Origin: Symsagittifera roscoffensis | Taxonomy: Eukaryota; Xenacoelomorpha; Acoela; Convolutidae | Reading direction: 5' to 3' | Length of the DNA stretch: 64,000 nucleotides | Assembly: GCF_963678635.1 (NCBI RefSeq) | Contig: NC_087064.1 | Coordinates: 5,430,411 to 5,494,410 of the forward strand | Shown: piece after piece, positions 43,435 to 55,600 of the stretch | How the letters are laid out: each line of letters opens with the position of its first letter | How positions within the stretch are numbered: the stretch's first letter is position 1 | Translations under genes and position numbers: made by a program | Notes under the pieces: generated by a model | Databases searched by the model: none | What the model was told of the DNA's origin: nothing | The model's input: the letters and a program-made list of their open reading frames with translations, nothing else

Positions 43435-43506
43435 ATTTTCTTCTTCAGCATCTTCCTCTGCAATGGGCCACTCCCCGGACTCTTAACTCAGTCCAAGGTG
43501 TTCAGC

Positions 43507-44457
43507 CTACTCCTTGAATGCCACCTTCTTCTTCCTGACCATGGGCCGCTCAATAATGACCTCAGGGATTCTCTCAACCAATGACTGCACGACTTCTTTT
43601 CCATCAGGTTTCTTTTCTTTCAAGGAGTCCTCGTTATCATCCGCATCATTCCTTCTCAATATCGTGACCTCTGGTTCCTCTTTACCCTTTTCCTTTACCA
43701 CGGGTTTATCGTCCGCCAGTATCTCGAGTAATCTCCTCAAGTCTTCATCTATCTCTGCTCTTCCCGTTTCTACTTGGTTGAGATCATAGCCTTTTGCCGT
43801 CTCCCTCACAATATTTGACTTGAGTATTATCTCCACTGGCATCCCTTGGGTTTTTGTCAAGATTGTTTTCTCTGGACGTTCCTTTGGTAATTCGGGGTGA
43901 TCTTCTATAGGCTTGCCAGTCTTGTCGAGCCATCTCGTGAGTGGAAGACTATCATACGTTTCTTTATCCATGAAGGAGAAGCCATCTTTGATTTCTGGCC
44001 TATCTGCCTTCCTCTGTTCCTGTTTCTCGTGGAACTCCGTCTTCTTACTCAACCTATCGGCATTTCGATGTTTGTCTCTCGTGCTATGCTCAATTATCAT
44101 GTTGTATCCATCCAGGCGAACTATCCGTCTCCCTGTGTAGCTCTGATCCATTGAGTACGTTTTCAACCAGCTGAGTGCCCTGTTGTCGACTCGTAATTTG
44201 AATGGCTCGCTGCCTAGGCATGCCCTGTATTTTTCGACAAAGGTAACTACTGCGAACATCTCTGCTTTGGGCGCCCCGTATTTCATTTCCGTATCACTCA
44301 AAACTTTACTCACGTAGGCTATTGGTCTCAAGACTGTCTTCCCTTTCCATTCCTGCTCTTGATGGAGAATGCCAGAAATTGCTATTACCGATGCATCCGT
44401 GTCCAGCACGTACATTCCCTTTTCCGTTGGCATACCTAGCACCGGTGCTTCACACAA
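43507..44457 (-). pseudogene. RNase H and linker of the dead copy
   Basis: 316 codons matching the intact element from CEAPVLGMPTEKG onwards. The RNase H carboxylates seem retained (VLDTDAS, GAPKAEMFA, RVDNRAL). Frame is lost after about residue 310. It is separated from the RT fragment by a Trp-to-stop change and about 20 residues. Confidence 0.8.
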
Positions 44458-44499
44458 CTCCTTCTTTATTCTCTGGAATGACTCTTCTGCCGCATTGTT

Positions 44500-45315
44500 C
44501 TACGTGAATTTCTTGCCCTTGTGCCTCATCAGTTGTTGCATCGGGTACATTTTGTCCGCATAGCCCTTAATGAACTCCCTGTAATAGTTCGCAAAACTCA
44601 AGAAGCTCATCAGCTGATGTTCCGTTTCTGGCAATTTCCCAGTCAGAACTGCTTCTACTGCATCTGGGTCTGGTCTGATGCCGTGTCTGTCCACCATCCT
44701 CCCCAGGTATTTAATCGAGTCCTTGAGTATTTCGCACTTTGATGGCTTGCACTTTAGCCCCGATCTCTTCATGTAGGCAAACACCTCGTCTAGTCGCTCG
44801 ATGTGGTCCTCTAGTGCCGGTGTCGCTATCACCACGTCATCCACGTAGCACATTACCAGGTTGCCGTATTTCTTCGTTAAACCTATCAATGCATGTGCCA
44901 TCAATCGTTGAAACGTAGCCGTGGCGTTGCAAAGTCCAAAAGGCATCCTCTTCCATTGAAACAGCCCCAGCTCGCAGGCAAACCCTGTTTTATCCCTGTC
45001 TTGCTTCCTCAGTGGAACCTGCCAAAAAGCGGATCCTAAACCAAGGGTCGTAAAAAATTTTGCGTCCCCTAACTTTGAGAGGCTCTCATCATTTCTAGGT
45101 ATGGGATAGGCATCCTTCACCGTGACGGAGTTCAGGTATCGAAAGTCACAACAAAACCTCAATTGGTCGCCTTTCTTTTTGGCCATCATCACTCCAAACG
45201 CCCACGGTGATTTGGATGGTTCTATCATATCATACTCTAGTAAGTTCTCTATCTCTTTTCTACATGCATCCGATTTGTGTGGGGTCATACGCCTCGCCCC
45301 CTCCCAGTGCGGCAC
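44500..45315 (-). pseudogene. Reverse transcriptase of the dead copy, motif A Asp lost
   Basis: 271 codons with FCCDFRYLN, MPFGLCNATATFQ and an intact CYVDD. The motif A Asp (LDLGSAF in the intact element) is Gly (codon GGT, plus-strand 45040-45042), which removes one of three catalytic metal-binding carboxylates. The frame ends at TAG 44500-44502, where the intact copy has Trp. Confidence 0.9.
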
Positions 45316-45433
45316 CGCCGACTCTTCAAGCTCTATTTCATGTTGAACAAAATTTTAACCTCCAATGTCTGCCTTATGTTTCGAAAAAACGTCCTCAATC
45401 CGCTCTAGTAAGCCCTTGATGGCTTCGAACTGT

Positions 45434-45652
45434 TCATCCGTTACCTTGCCCTAAGTGCTCTATTTCAGGTAAAACCGATTTATTCATTTCCATTTCCTCT
45501 AGTGTGGGTCTTTCTGGTAAATTCGAATAGCTCGGAAGTCCATCGTCTGTATCTGACTTAAGTGATTTCACAAGACCTGTGCCATTCCGCCGGATGACAC
45601 AGTATAACCTTCCCGCGACGGAAATAAAAGTGACTAAAGGCCTTACGAACAA
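45434..45652 (-). pseudogene. Pre-RT linker of the dead copy, truncated
   Basis: The segment with SDTDDGLPSYSN and LPERPT matches SETDDGLSSCSN and FPERPT of the intact element. Similarity ends near 45580; beyond it the sequence changes character. This is the right-hand edge of the recognisable dead copy. Confidence 0.65.
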
Positions 45653-46541
45653 AAAAGTGTTGCGACGGAGGGTCAGAATGTTCTGGAATTTTTAATTTTA
45701 AAATTTCGATTTGAAGGAGAACATTTCTGAGAAATAGAAAAAAGACGGCCATTTTGAATAAAATAGAGAAAAATCAGAACGACGCCATATTTTGTGACGA
45801 ACGGTTGTATCCGAGACGAGAAAATTACGGAGCCTCTTATCGTGGCAATAACACACGATAAGGACCTTAGTGACGGATATTTGTGGAGACGGAGGCTTCA
45901 GTGGGGGGAAGAGAAATACCACGGAACCCTCCCGGGACACGAAATATAGGAGATAAGAGTGTTATCTCAAGAAAATCACGGGAGCGGAGGCTTGGTCCCC
46001 CAGAGACTGTTATATGTGAAGGGACTGTGTAAACTAGCTATAACAGTTGCTGGAATGTCCTAGATATTAATTAAACACCGATATTATTTGATATTTCAGA
46101 GTATGAGTAGATAGAGAAAGGAAAAGGTCAATCCATCTCCAATGGATTTAATATAAAACTGTCACACAAAAACATATAAAAATAGGTTGTTCGAGCCGTG
46201 TTTTTAATGACAATCACGTAGTCTGAGGATCCGAGACTCAGCTATGTGGTTGTGTTCGCATGCAAACGAAAGCTGATCAAAAGTCGTTTGACTGATGGCC
46301 TAAAAATAGTAACTTTTTACTTTGCCCTAGACAGACCAGAAAATCAACTGGCAAGGTCGAGACGGTGAAAAACGAGTAGAATTAAGGTAACTGACGCCTG
46401 CCAGTCGTTGATAGGTACTTTTTCTACGCTCCGTCGCTGTGTGATATTTGGGCGAATGTTACATAGACGTTTTTATGGCGCTCCTGGGTGGGCCTGTTAA
46501 AGGCATGAAACCATCATGATCAGCAAGCGTTTCAGCGACGT
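45653..46541. other. Non-coding region right of the dead copy, possible LTR sequence
   Basis: No gene. Purine-rich GACGGAGG motifs recur (45658, 45890) and a TATAAAAATAGG box occurs at about 46176-46187, which could be a core promoter. If the intact element to the right has inserted here, its 5' LTR should start within this region; without the 3' LTR, which lies outside the window, the border cannot be set. Confidence 0.4.
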
Positions 46542-46852
46542 ACCCTCCGCTCCGGGCGTATGCCCGAGTTAGAGGCCTTAATGACCGTTTTTGTACTAGG
46601 GGGAAGGTGCGTACCCCTCCGTCTAGTACAATTTAGCTTTTTAACTTAGTTAACACCGAAAATTCCGGGGGCCGGAGGGTTAGGTGGGAAGTCATGAACC
46701 CGCTTATCCCGAGGTCCCGGGACCAAAAACAATTAAAGAGAAAGCGTAAAACCAAACAAAAACAGCGTATAACCAAGAAAAAGCCAAAAATAAATTTATT
46801 TAAAAACAAAAAAGTACAAAAAACAGTAAAAAATCCAAAAAAGACCAAAAAC

Positions 46853-46892
<40 letters not shown>

Positions 46893-47786
46893 ATAAAGTG
46901 ACAGTTTATATGTTATTTCCGGACGAGATGTGATCTGACCTTCCTATTTGTTGTTGTTTCAGATTGATTTATATCTTTCTGATAGAAAGATTGTGTGTTT
47001 TGGTGAAGGGTTGGATACCCTCCCTCGAGTGTAATTTGAGTGTTTAAGCACGTTAATGGTGATTTTGCCGGTGACCGGAGGGTAGAGTGGCAGGCTGATC
47101 AACGTGTTCCACACTCAACAGGGACACCAAGGACAACATCCGCAACGACTGTTGGGTATCGTTGAAGCAATTTTAGTATCGTTCGGGTACTATTTCCTTA
47201 AAACTTAAGTGGTGGGGGGCTCGATTGGCGCGGTCCGATTGTACCCTCCATCGATTACAAATTTCCGAGTTAAGGGTCTTAATTCGGATATTTTGGTGCA
47301 AAGGAGGGTATAGTACTATTCATTAACGACTATTAATAGATTATTATCCTTATTATATATTACTTATCTCCTCAATTAGATCCAAAAAGCACCCAATTTT
47401 GTCGAAAATCATCGATTTTCGATCAAACTATAGACCCCCAAATTTTTGGATATCCGAGCTTTTCCGAACAACAAAAAGCTTTCATATAGGGAGTAGCTAC
47501 GTAGTTCGATCCCCCTAACTAAAGAAACTGCGTGAGAAAAGACTCAGTAGAAGTTGGAAAAATCCAGAATTTTTCGACCAAAATTTTGATAATTTTCTGC
47601 AATTTGTCAATCTGTTTTGGGGATCGAGTTTTTGAGTTTTTAGAGTTAGAGCAATAAAATTTTTTGCGTTAGGAGCGTGCTAGCATAACGTGCTCGGTTA
47701 CTAGAGAAATTAACGGGCAACCCTCCGAGTAGCTCCGTGGATAGAGCTAACGACTTAAGGTTTGGAAAAGGAAGGAATCGGAGGGT
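46542..47786 (+). repeat. Five 67-68-nt modules bounded by ACCCTCC and GGAGGGT
   Basis: Modules at 46542-46608, 46613-46680, 47017-47083, 47243-47309 and 47720-47786. Each starts with ACCCTCC (ACCCCTCC in the second) and ends with the complement GGAGGGT (GGAAGGT in the first). All interiors are exactly 53 nt. Interiors are mostly diverged but align without gaps in the middle, where four of five carry TT(A)A-5 nt-TTAA, a small potential stem. The third and fourth share more (ATCGA/CTCGAG start, TTAATNNGGNGAT-like segment). Constant length with paired ends suggests folded RNA or DNA units. Not a family I recognise. Confidence 0.7.
46856..46891 (+). repeat. A36 homopolymer at the end of an A-rich tract
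   Basis: 36 consecutive A residues end a strongly A-rich stretch from about 46720. It resembles a poly(A) tail of a retrocopied RNA or an expanded simple repeat. The Lys-rich frame running across it (46694-46933) is produced by the A run. Confidence 0.7.
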
Positions 47787-48840
47787 CCAAATTTGATAGT
47801 TTTTGGCCAAATTTTTGTTTCTAAACCAATTTTGGTCCGGTTTTTTGCATTATTCCAGTGCCGTACAGGGCTACTACGCTCATTTCAAGTATTTTTAGGC
47901 ACTTTCGACCGGAATTGCGAAAAAAGTCTTTCAGATCCTACACAGGTGGTGAAAAAGGCCATTTTGACGAACGCGTTTTTGGCGATTTCTCAAAGACTAG
48001 TTATCCGATCGGGATAATTTTGGTACCATAAGTCGACGTTTTTGACCACTTTTCCGAATCGCAACCGTTTTTGGGTTGATTATTTCGGAAAAGAAAAATT
48101 TTTTAGAATTTGTTGGTTCGGAGGGTCCAAGTAACGGGCAACCCTCCGAGCGGCAGAAAATTTTATCAAAACATCTTTTTATTCAACTGGGAAGGTTGAC
48201 CGTGTCAGCCAACCTAGTTTTAAGTCAGGTAGACCGCTTTCAGAGGCTTTACTGCGGTGATTTAACCCTTTTTCTTGATTTTGGGGGAACCCTCCGAAGT
48301 GACCCTCCGGAGTCAGCTAAGCCCTTTAGCAACCCTCCTTAGTGGAAAATTTCCACGAGATCACCCTAAGAAGTTGAAACAGCTCCCCCTAGAACCCTTA
48401 GCTTATTTCGACGCTTTTTGAAGCTAGTAGGAGAACCTTCCAAGTGAGATCAGAAAATTTGAAAATTTTGGAGGTACCCTCCGAAGTGACCCTCCGGAGC
48501 GTATTAAGCATCTTATTGACCCTCCTTAGTAAATTTAGGGGGACCCTCCGAAGTAGCTTGGGTGATTAAGATACCCTCCTAAGTAACTTGAGTGATTGAG
48601 GTACCCTCCGAGGTAACCCTCCAGAGTGTCTTAAACCTTTAGCGACCCTCCTTGTAAGAGACTTGAGTAAACCTTCTGTGGCAATTTGGGAAACGGAAAA
48701 TATCCATTTAATTAGGATCATATTAGGATATTAGGCGTGCATATCAGGGTCATAAGAACCCATTCTGACCCGGAAATTCGTGATCAACTTTGGATTCTAT
48801 ATTGGGTGTATTAGAAGTACCCGAACAAGATTTTTTTTTG
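47787..48840 (+). repeat. Dispersed ACCCTCC-box region
   Basis: At least a dozen further ACCCTCC boxes in the plus direction (for example 48141, 48286, 48476, 48542, 48602), often paired as ACCCTCCGAAGTG followed by ACCCTCCGGAG, plus GGAGGGTCCAA at 48120 repeating the end of the fifth module. TAACGGGCAACCCTCCGAG occurs both near 47711 and near 48132. No coding potential beyond chance. Confidence 0.65.
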
Positions 48841-48860
48841 ATTGTGATTTTGGTTGAGTG

Positions 48861-49232
48861 GTTGCCTTGAGCTACTTAATAGGAAAGTTCGGGCAATCCG
48901 GGAACAAATAAAGGAAGACCTCGGTGGGTGTATTAAGCAAATACACACCCACTTGAGAAGAAGAATTGTTCCCTACTCTCGTGCACTTGGAGCAGTCCGA
49001 GTGTGGGAGAGCTTTTTCATAGATTTGACGAATTTTCGACCAAGAGGTTGCCTTGAGCTACTTAGTAGGACAGCTCGGGCAATCGCAGGACACCTAGGAG
49101 AAGACCTCGGTGGGTGTATTAGGCAAATACACACCCACTTGAGAAGACTGTGTCCTGGGCTTCGTTCTTTCGGATCGTTCCGATTGGGGGAAGTCTTTTT
49201 CTTTAAGACTAAGTTTTATTTATCTATTTCTG
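48861..49232 (+). repeat. 186-bp tandem duplication with conserved hairpins
   Basis: Two diverged copies, the second starting at 49047. Each contains the inner hairpin GTGGGTGTATT / AATACACACCCAC (two-base bulge) and an outer 8-bp stem. The outer stem is GGGAACAA/TTGTTCCC (48900-48907 with 48966-48973) in copy one and CAGGACAC/GTGTCCTG (49086-49093 with 49150-49157) in copy two, so four base pairs changed on both sides. An open frame passes through both copies in phase, but it begins with TTG and its amino acids diverge more than the structure does. Confidence 0.8.
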
Positions 49233-49624
49233 AATCATCACTGCTTTTTATCGAAGATTGTTTAATTTTAACAAAGCAGTGACTTGATAAATTGTGTGGC
49301 GATAAATTGATACTGACAAAAGGTCGCTGTCACCTGTAGGATATTCTTATCTGATTATCGATTGTGTGTTGTGTGTTGATTATATCTTGTGGAAACTTAG
49401 TGATACTGTTATACTATACAACCGGGTTGAGTTAGCATTATATCAATACTGAGTAGACCCTGTGTGTAACTTTAGCTGAGTCACTAATTTAGTCGTGAGA
49501 GATCTAAGAGACATTTTGATACTGACGGAATCGAGTAGGCAGCGTTAAGTGATTTAACTAAATCTTGTTTGTGGTACGGTTGCATTGCCATCAAATTACG
49601 AATACTTTCATTTTGTACAAAACT
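49233..49624 (+). other. Leader just upstream of Gag-Pol
   Basis: About 390 bases without a gene. TGTGTGTTGTGTGTTGATTA-like low complexity lies near 49365. A candidate primer-binding TGG occurs in GTGTGGCGATAA near 49300, but with no LTR end defined this is not supported further. Confidence 0.4.
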
Positions 49625-52600
49625 ATGCAGCGCAGGGACTCGTTAGGATCGACTACTAAAATTCCCAGGCTAAGCAAGGGAAGCACGCGGAAATTTAGAA
49701 CTAGGCGTAGCCAGACCTCGTTTAGCAGCGCTTCCGACGCGTTTGCTGAAGACGAATCGACTAAAGGTCAACCTGATCTTTCAGTGATCGAAATGAGACT
49801 AAGGAGCGAGAAAAACCTTGATGGCAATCAAGGGCGGAGCGCCGAGGCCGAGCCTGCGAGCGAAACGCCGGTGGATCCCTTTGACGAAGGGGAGCGAACG
49901 CTCATTCGACCCGACTTTGAGCCAGACGGGGTCCTCGAACGAGAGGAAGTCGAGAGGACAGAGGAGACCTCGGAGCGTTCCGAGGTCGAACCTCGGGAGG
50001 AAGTGTTGTACAGGGGAATGTCCAGATCAGAGACTAAGAGCTATAAATGGAGAAAGGAACCTTCACATCTGACAAGTGCACACTCATCCTTGGCCAAACA
50101 GAGTAACAACGCGATGATGTCGAGTATGAGTCCGGGTGAAGAGCAGACGTTCTCGAAGGCCAAGAAGAGTTGGAAGTCCTTGTACGACGAACGCATGGCG
50201 TCACTACCAACTGTAGGTTTGACTTCCAGGGATGACTACCCGGAGATAACCCATCCGGATGTGAACTTCACACCGTGCCCAAGGAACGACATGAGCAGGG
50301 AGGCATCTTCTGCCTCGCCGACCAGGCCTATGTCAGATGGGATAACGATGGGAGCATCATCAACGTTTGACAGACTGATGACGTCAATGCACAAGCAAAA
50401 GGGCGGTGCGTCATCAAGTACTAGGCTACAGCCACAGTTGACCTCGTCTTCTCTGGGGCTAACCCCGCCACTGGGGGCAGCTGGTGACATAAGTGATATG
50501 TTCGCTGGTGTGATGAATGGCCTGGATGAATTGAGGCGAGACATGACTAAGCGGATAGATCAAGTTGACGAGAGAGCTCACCATGGTCGAGAGAATTTGA
50601 AAGATGAGCTAACGCACGTGAAGTCGCAAGCGAGGTTTGATCAGGCTCAATTGATTCGTGACACCGATCAATGCCTGGCCGAGAGCCTGGCTCAGGCAAA
50701 CAAAGAGTCAGAGGAAAGAGAGGCTAGGATGACAAGAGAGATCGAGCGATTGTTGAATGATCATGATAATACCTACGCCCAAACGATGACTGGCCTGGAA
50801 AGGAGGTTGGACGCCAAATCTGACTTAATGATGCGGAAGCTTGACGCGATCCTGAATGGGAATAATTGGCAGGAGCATTCCAACTTAAGGGAGCGCTCAC
50901 GCCATGCGAATGTTGGAGATGGTACGGGCAACAGTGCCAGAGCCCAGCAAGGCTCGAGAACGAACTACGAACATAGAAACAAGGAGCGGCCAAGGGCAGC
51001 CCCGCAGAGGCCTGGCTGGACAAATCCAGTCCCACCGGAGGCAGATGCCACCCCGGAGACAAGATTGCCAACCGTGCCACAAGTCAGTTCAGTACCAGAT
51101 CTGACTACAGTCTCACAAGACACAACGATGTATGCCTCGATGTTTGAGCCTCTGAACAGATCTCTTGAAACATTCATCACCAAGCTCTCGAAGTCAACCG
51201 AGAGAGGAGAGAGGTCAAGAAGAACACTGAAAAAGCCGAAGTCATATAAAGACGAGTCAGACGGCTGCATTGATACTTGGATAGAGGTGATGAAGTTACA
51301 CTTTGAGGAAGAGAATCTCTCCAAGAAACAAGAGTGCAGCGCGCTGACGAGCAACTTGGAGGGTACTGCACTAAATTGTGTAATGGCGAAAAGAGTCAAT
51401 GAGAGGGATAGCGCTCGCAAGATATTCGACATCCTGCTGAATCGTTTCGGCTCTGGAGTACAAGGGCACCAGGCCATGGTGAAGTTCGAGAAGAGGCGTC
51501 AGAGAGATGAAGAATCAATAGATAAATTCTTGGACGACCTTGAATTGCTCAGGAGGAGGAGCAACCCGGATGAGAGAATATCCGAACGAAACTTGGCGAT
51601 CGCTTCGAAGTTCATGGATGGTGTAAGGAGTGAGGAGTTGAAGACGATGTTGGCCACTCATTTCACCCTGTCGCTGGACCAGGTACCCACGCCCGATGAC
51701 TTGCGTATGAAGTCACGCGAGTATTTACTGATAAAACCGAGGGCGCAAAACCGTTACAGCAATTATGGCAACTATAGCGGGACAAACACTGGTGCGAATT
51801 CCAGTTGGTACAAACCTCGCGATGACATGGACAAGAGGAGGTCGTGTGCGAATTGTGGTTCGATGGACCATCACGTTTCTGCGTGTTCTGCATACAAACA
51901 GAACATGAAGGCCATAGGCTACTTTCTCGAGGACGCTGACGCGACCGACGAGGATCATGAAGAGTATGTGAGAGGGCTCATCATGAAATATGGTCCGAGG
52001 TGCTTCTTCTGTAATTTGGAGGGACACTTCAAGTCGGATTGTACTCAATTTTGGGACGCAGTAGCGGACGTGAAACATCCCCGCCATGAAGAGGCGCTTT
52101 CGGGTGTCAAGGCCAGTCGAGCACGTCTGATGAACGAGGCTGAATCTCGGAGAAAGGAGACGACACCGAGCACTTTCACGACTAAAAAGGTTAAGACATG
52201 GCCTGACGAGGGGGTAGCCTCGAACCTCGAAACAGAGTCGTCTAGCCCACTCAAGGTGGATTACGGCTTGGCGGCAAGGACAGCTCTGCAGAATGTCAAA
52301 CAAGACCTAGCCACGAAAGAAGTGGAGCAATGGGTAAGGTCGGAGCTGGAGAGCACAGATCTTCGGGAAAGTCTTGATGTCCTGAGTAAGACGACAAGAG
52401 CAGAAGACGAAAAAGAGCCCAAGAAACAGGGACTAAAACTGAACATTATATCTGGCAAGACTTTCGGCATGACGAAGGCAGGGACCAAAATAATGTCTAT
52501 CATCTCAGTCGCAGGGCACCAGGTGGTCAAGAACCTGAGCGAGCCATCCGAAATTACACTAGTCCACCTGGACATCTATGCAGACTATCTGAAACAGAAG

Positions 52601-55600
52601 GATCCCAAACTAGACTCCAGGGCAGTGCGAGCGCTGCTCACAACGGGAGGTCCGAGGCTGATGAAAGTGGACGGACATTATATCGATGTCCATGGCCCTT
52701 ACCCGATTCTGATGAATGTGGATGGCATCAATATCTACACGAAAGCTCACATAACTGATGCGAACGATCAGGTTGGCCGGATATACATTGGTCAAGAGGA
52801 GCTGAAGGTCAGACGAATCGGACACAACGCGATGCTCGAGCAAGATGCTGTGCATATTGGTTGCGAGGCAGATCTGGCCGCACACGTTCTGGACGTGCAA
52901 GGCAGACAGCTTTCAGTAAAGGGACTGCTAGACACGGGAGCAGTAGTCAGTGTCATGCCAGTCAAAACTTGGACCGACATGGGTTTTGAGAGGTCGGATC
53001 TCATACCGACAAGCATCAGGTTGGCAGCTGCCAATCAGGGAGCGATCTATGTCACCGGGCGAACCCCGATCATCTCACTGCAGCTCGGAGGGAGACATCT
53101 TTGGATGAGCTTCCTAGTAGTAGAGAATTTGGACGAATCCGACCAGTTCATCCTAGGGAGGGATTTCGTTCGCAACTTTGACGTCACGATTGATCTCAAT
53201 GACGGATTGATTAGGATCAAGGATCCTGAAAGAAAGTATGAGAAAAGACCCCTTAATAAGATATTGATTAATCAGGCCAAGGTGCCGATTTTTCTGGATC
53301 GAAAAGTTAGATTAAAACCGAACCAAGCCGTAGTAGCGACGTTTAGGATGAGGAACTTGAATGAACTCAGCAATGACAGACAGGTGTGTCTGGTACCAAA
53401 TCCAAACAGTAAAAGCTCGGCTATTTTAGGAAGAAGCTTCTCACTCACTCAGAGCGGACTGTGTGTGAGTGTGTTATTGAACACAGAAGCAACAACAGTG
53501 ACAATACAGAGGGGAAAGAAACTTGGCTACGCTTTGCCTCTGAACACAGACTTTCTGAGTGTGGAGAACTTGAAGAAGTTTGACGTAACTAAATGTCCAT
53601 TACATGCGAACCAAGAATGTATAATGAAAAGAGTAATTGAATTGAAATCTTCTAGGAAATTGTTTTCAATGAAGTCGGAAACAGATGATGGGCTGTCTAG
53701 TTGTTCCAACTTTCCTGAGAGACCGACGGAAGCAGAGTTAGCAGCGAATAGGCCTGTCCTACCTGAGATAGAGCATCTGAAGGGTAAAATATCCGACAAG
53801 GAACTAGATTCGCTCAGGGCGGTGCTAAATCGGAACGCAGACGTTTTTTCGAAACATAAGGCAGACATAGGTTGTTGCAATTTTGTAGAGCACGAGATTG
53901 AGATAGAAGAGGGCTCGGTACCTCATAGGGAAGGGGCGAGAAGAATGACCCCAAACAAGTCAGAAGCGTGTAGGAAGGAAATCGAGATGTTAATGGAGTA
54001 CGACATGATCGAGCCGTCGAAGTCCCCATGGGCTTGTGGCGTGGTCATGGCAAAAAAGAAAGGGGGACAACTCAGATTTTGTTGCGATTTCCGTTATCTG
54101 AACGCAGTGACTATAAAGGACGCATATCCGATTCCCCGCATCGATGAGAGCCTATCCAAGCTGGGAGACGCCAAGTTCTTCACGACGTTGGATTTGGGCT
54201 CAGCATTCTGGCAAGTGCCGCTCAGAAAGCAAGATCGAGAGAAAACAGGCTTCGCTTGTGAGCTGGGACTGTTCCAGTGGAAGAGGATGCCATTCGGATT
54301 GTGCAACGCGACAGCCACATTCCAGCGACTGATGGCTCAGGCACTCACGAGCGTTACTAAAAAGTATGGGAATCTCATCATGTGTTATGTCGATGATGTA
54401 GTGATCGCGACACCAACCTTGGAAGACCACATCGAGAGGTTGGAAGAGGTGTTTTCTTGCATGAAGCAGGCGGGTCTGAAATGCAAACCCTCTAAGTGCG
54501 AAATCCTCAAGGATTCCATAAAGTATCTGGGCCGCCTGGTTGACAAACATGGAGTGAGACCAGACCCCGAAGCGGTTGAAGCGGTGCTGACCTGGAAGGC
54601 ACCTAAAACAGATACACAGTTGATGAGTTTTCTGGGATTCGCCAATTATTATCGCGAGTTCATCAAGGGGTATGCTGACAAAATATACCCCATGCAGAAG
54701 TTGATGAGAAATAAGGGCAAAAAGTTCACCTGGACTGATGAGGCACAAGTCTCATTTGAAAACATCAAACGCGAACTTTGCGAGGCACCGGTCCTCGGCA
54801 TGCCAACGGAGAAGGGGATGTTCGTGCTGGACACGGATGCATCAGTGGTTGCGATATCAGGCATACTTCACCAAGAGCAGGAGTGGAACGGGAGAACGGT
54901 TCTTCGTCCGATAGCTTATGGAAGTAAAGTCCTGAGTGACACTGAGATGAAGTACGGCGCACCAAAAGCGGAGATGTTTGCTGTGATCACGTTTGTGGAA
55001 AAGTACAGGGCCTACTTGGGGAGTGCTCCCTTCAAGTTGCGTGTGGACAATCGTGCCCTTGCCTGGCTGAAAACCTATTCGATGGACCAGAGCTACATTG
55101 GTCGTTGGATCGTGCGCTTGGATGGATACCACATGATCATAGAGCACCGTACCCGTGACAAGCACCAGAACGCAGATAGCCTCAGCAAAAAGACAGAATT
55201 TTATGAGCGCCTCGAAGAGAAGCAAGCTAACCAATCAGAGATCAAAGACGGGTTTTCCTTTCTGGACAAAGAAACCTATGATGAGCTGCCACTTACTAGG
55301 TGGTTAGACAAATCAGGACATCCTATACCTGGACACCCTGACCTTCCAGTGGAGACGGCTGCGGAGATAAAGCTTTTAGCCAGAGGCGAACCCGTTCCGT
55401 TGGATCTGCTAGTCCGATCCAACTTGGTACAGCAAGAACTGACCAGGCTGGGTATAAACAGCATCGCTTTATTGAATAAGACGGTGAACGTGGCGCCGGA
55501 CGTCATGGGAAAACTCCGTGACTTGTTGGATAGGGAAGTGGATAGGCATGATCGTGAATGGAGGGAAACCATGCAGAGGTTGACTGTCACCGAGAGAACA

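Larger units (their letters stand above)
38440..45580 (-). mobile_element. Dead minus-strand Ty3/Gypsy copy, 5' truncated
   Basis: From right to left the minus strand encodes the pre-RT linker, RT, RNase H, integrase, GPY/F-type tail, macro-like C-terminal domain and the start of a second ORF, collinear with the intact plus-strand element at 49625-64000 and clearly homologous to it, but in many broken frames. Gag and protease are missing: similarity fades near 45580. RT and integrase catalytic residues are changed. LTRs were not found. The protein similarity is high but not close, so the two are related subfamilies rather than recent copies. Confidence 0.85.

Noticed and set aside
46694..46933. 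Lys-rich 79-codon frame.
   Set aside because: It is created by the A-rich tract and the A36 run; no independent coding signal.
47720..47786. tRNA gene: the fifth module has GTAGCTCCGTGGATAGAGC, like a D-arm, a CTTAAGG anticodon-loop-like segment and a paired end stem.
   Set aside because: There is no B-box or T-arm, the anticodon stem does not pair, the spacing before the D-stem is wrong, and the sister modules lack these features.
48854..49282. 142-codon frame spanning both copies of the 186-bp duplication in phase.
   Set aside because: It starts with TTG, not ATG, has no domain, and the pattern of change between copies fits preserved base pairing better than preserved protein.
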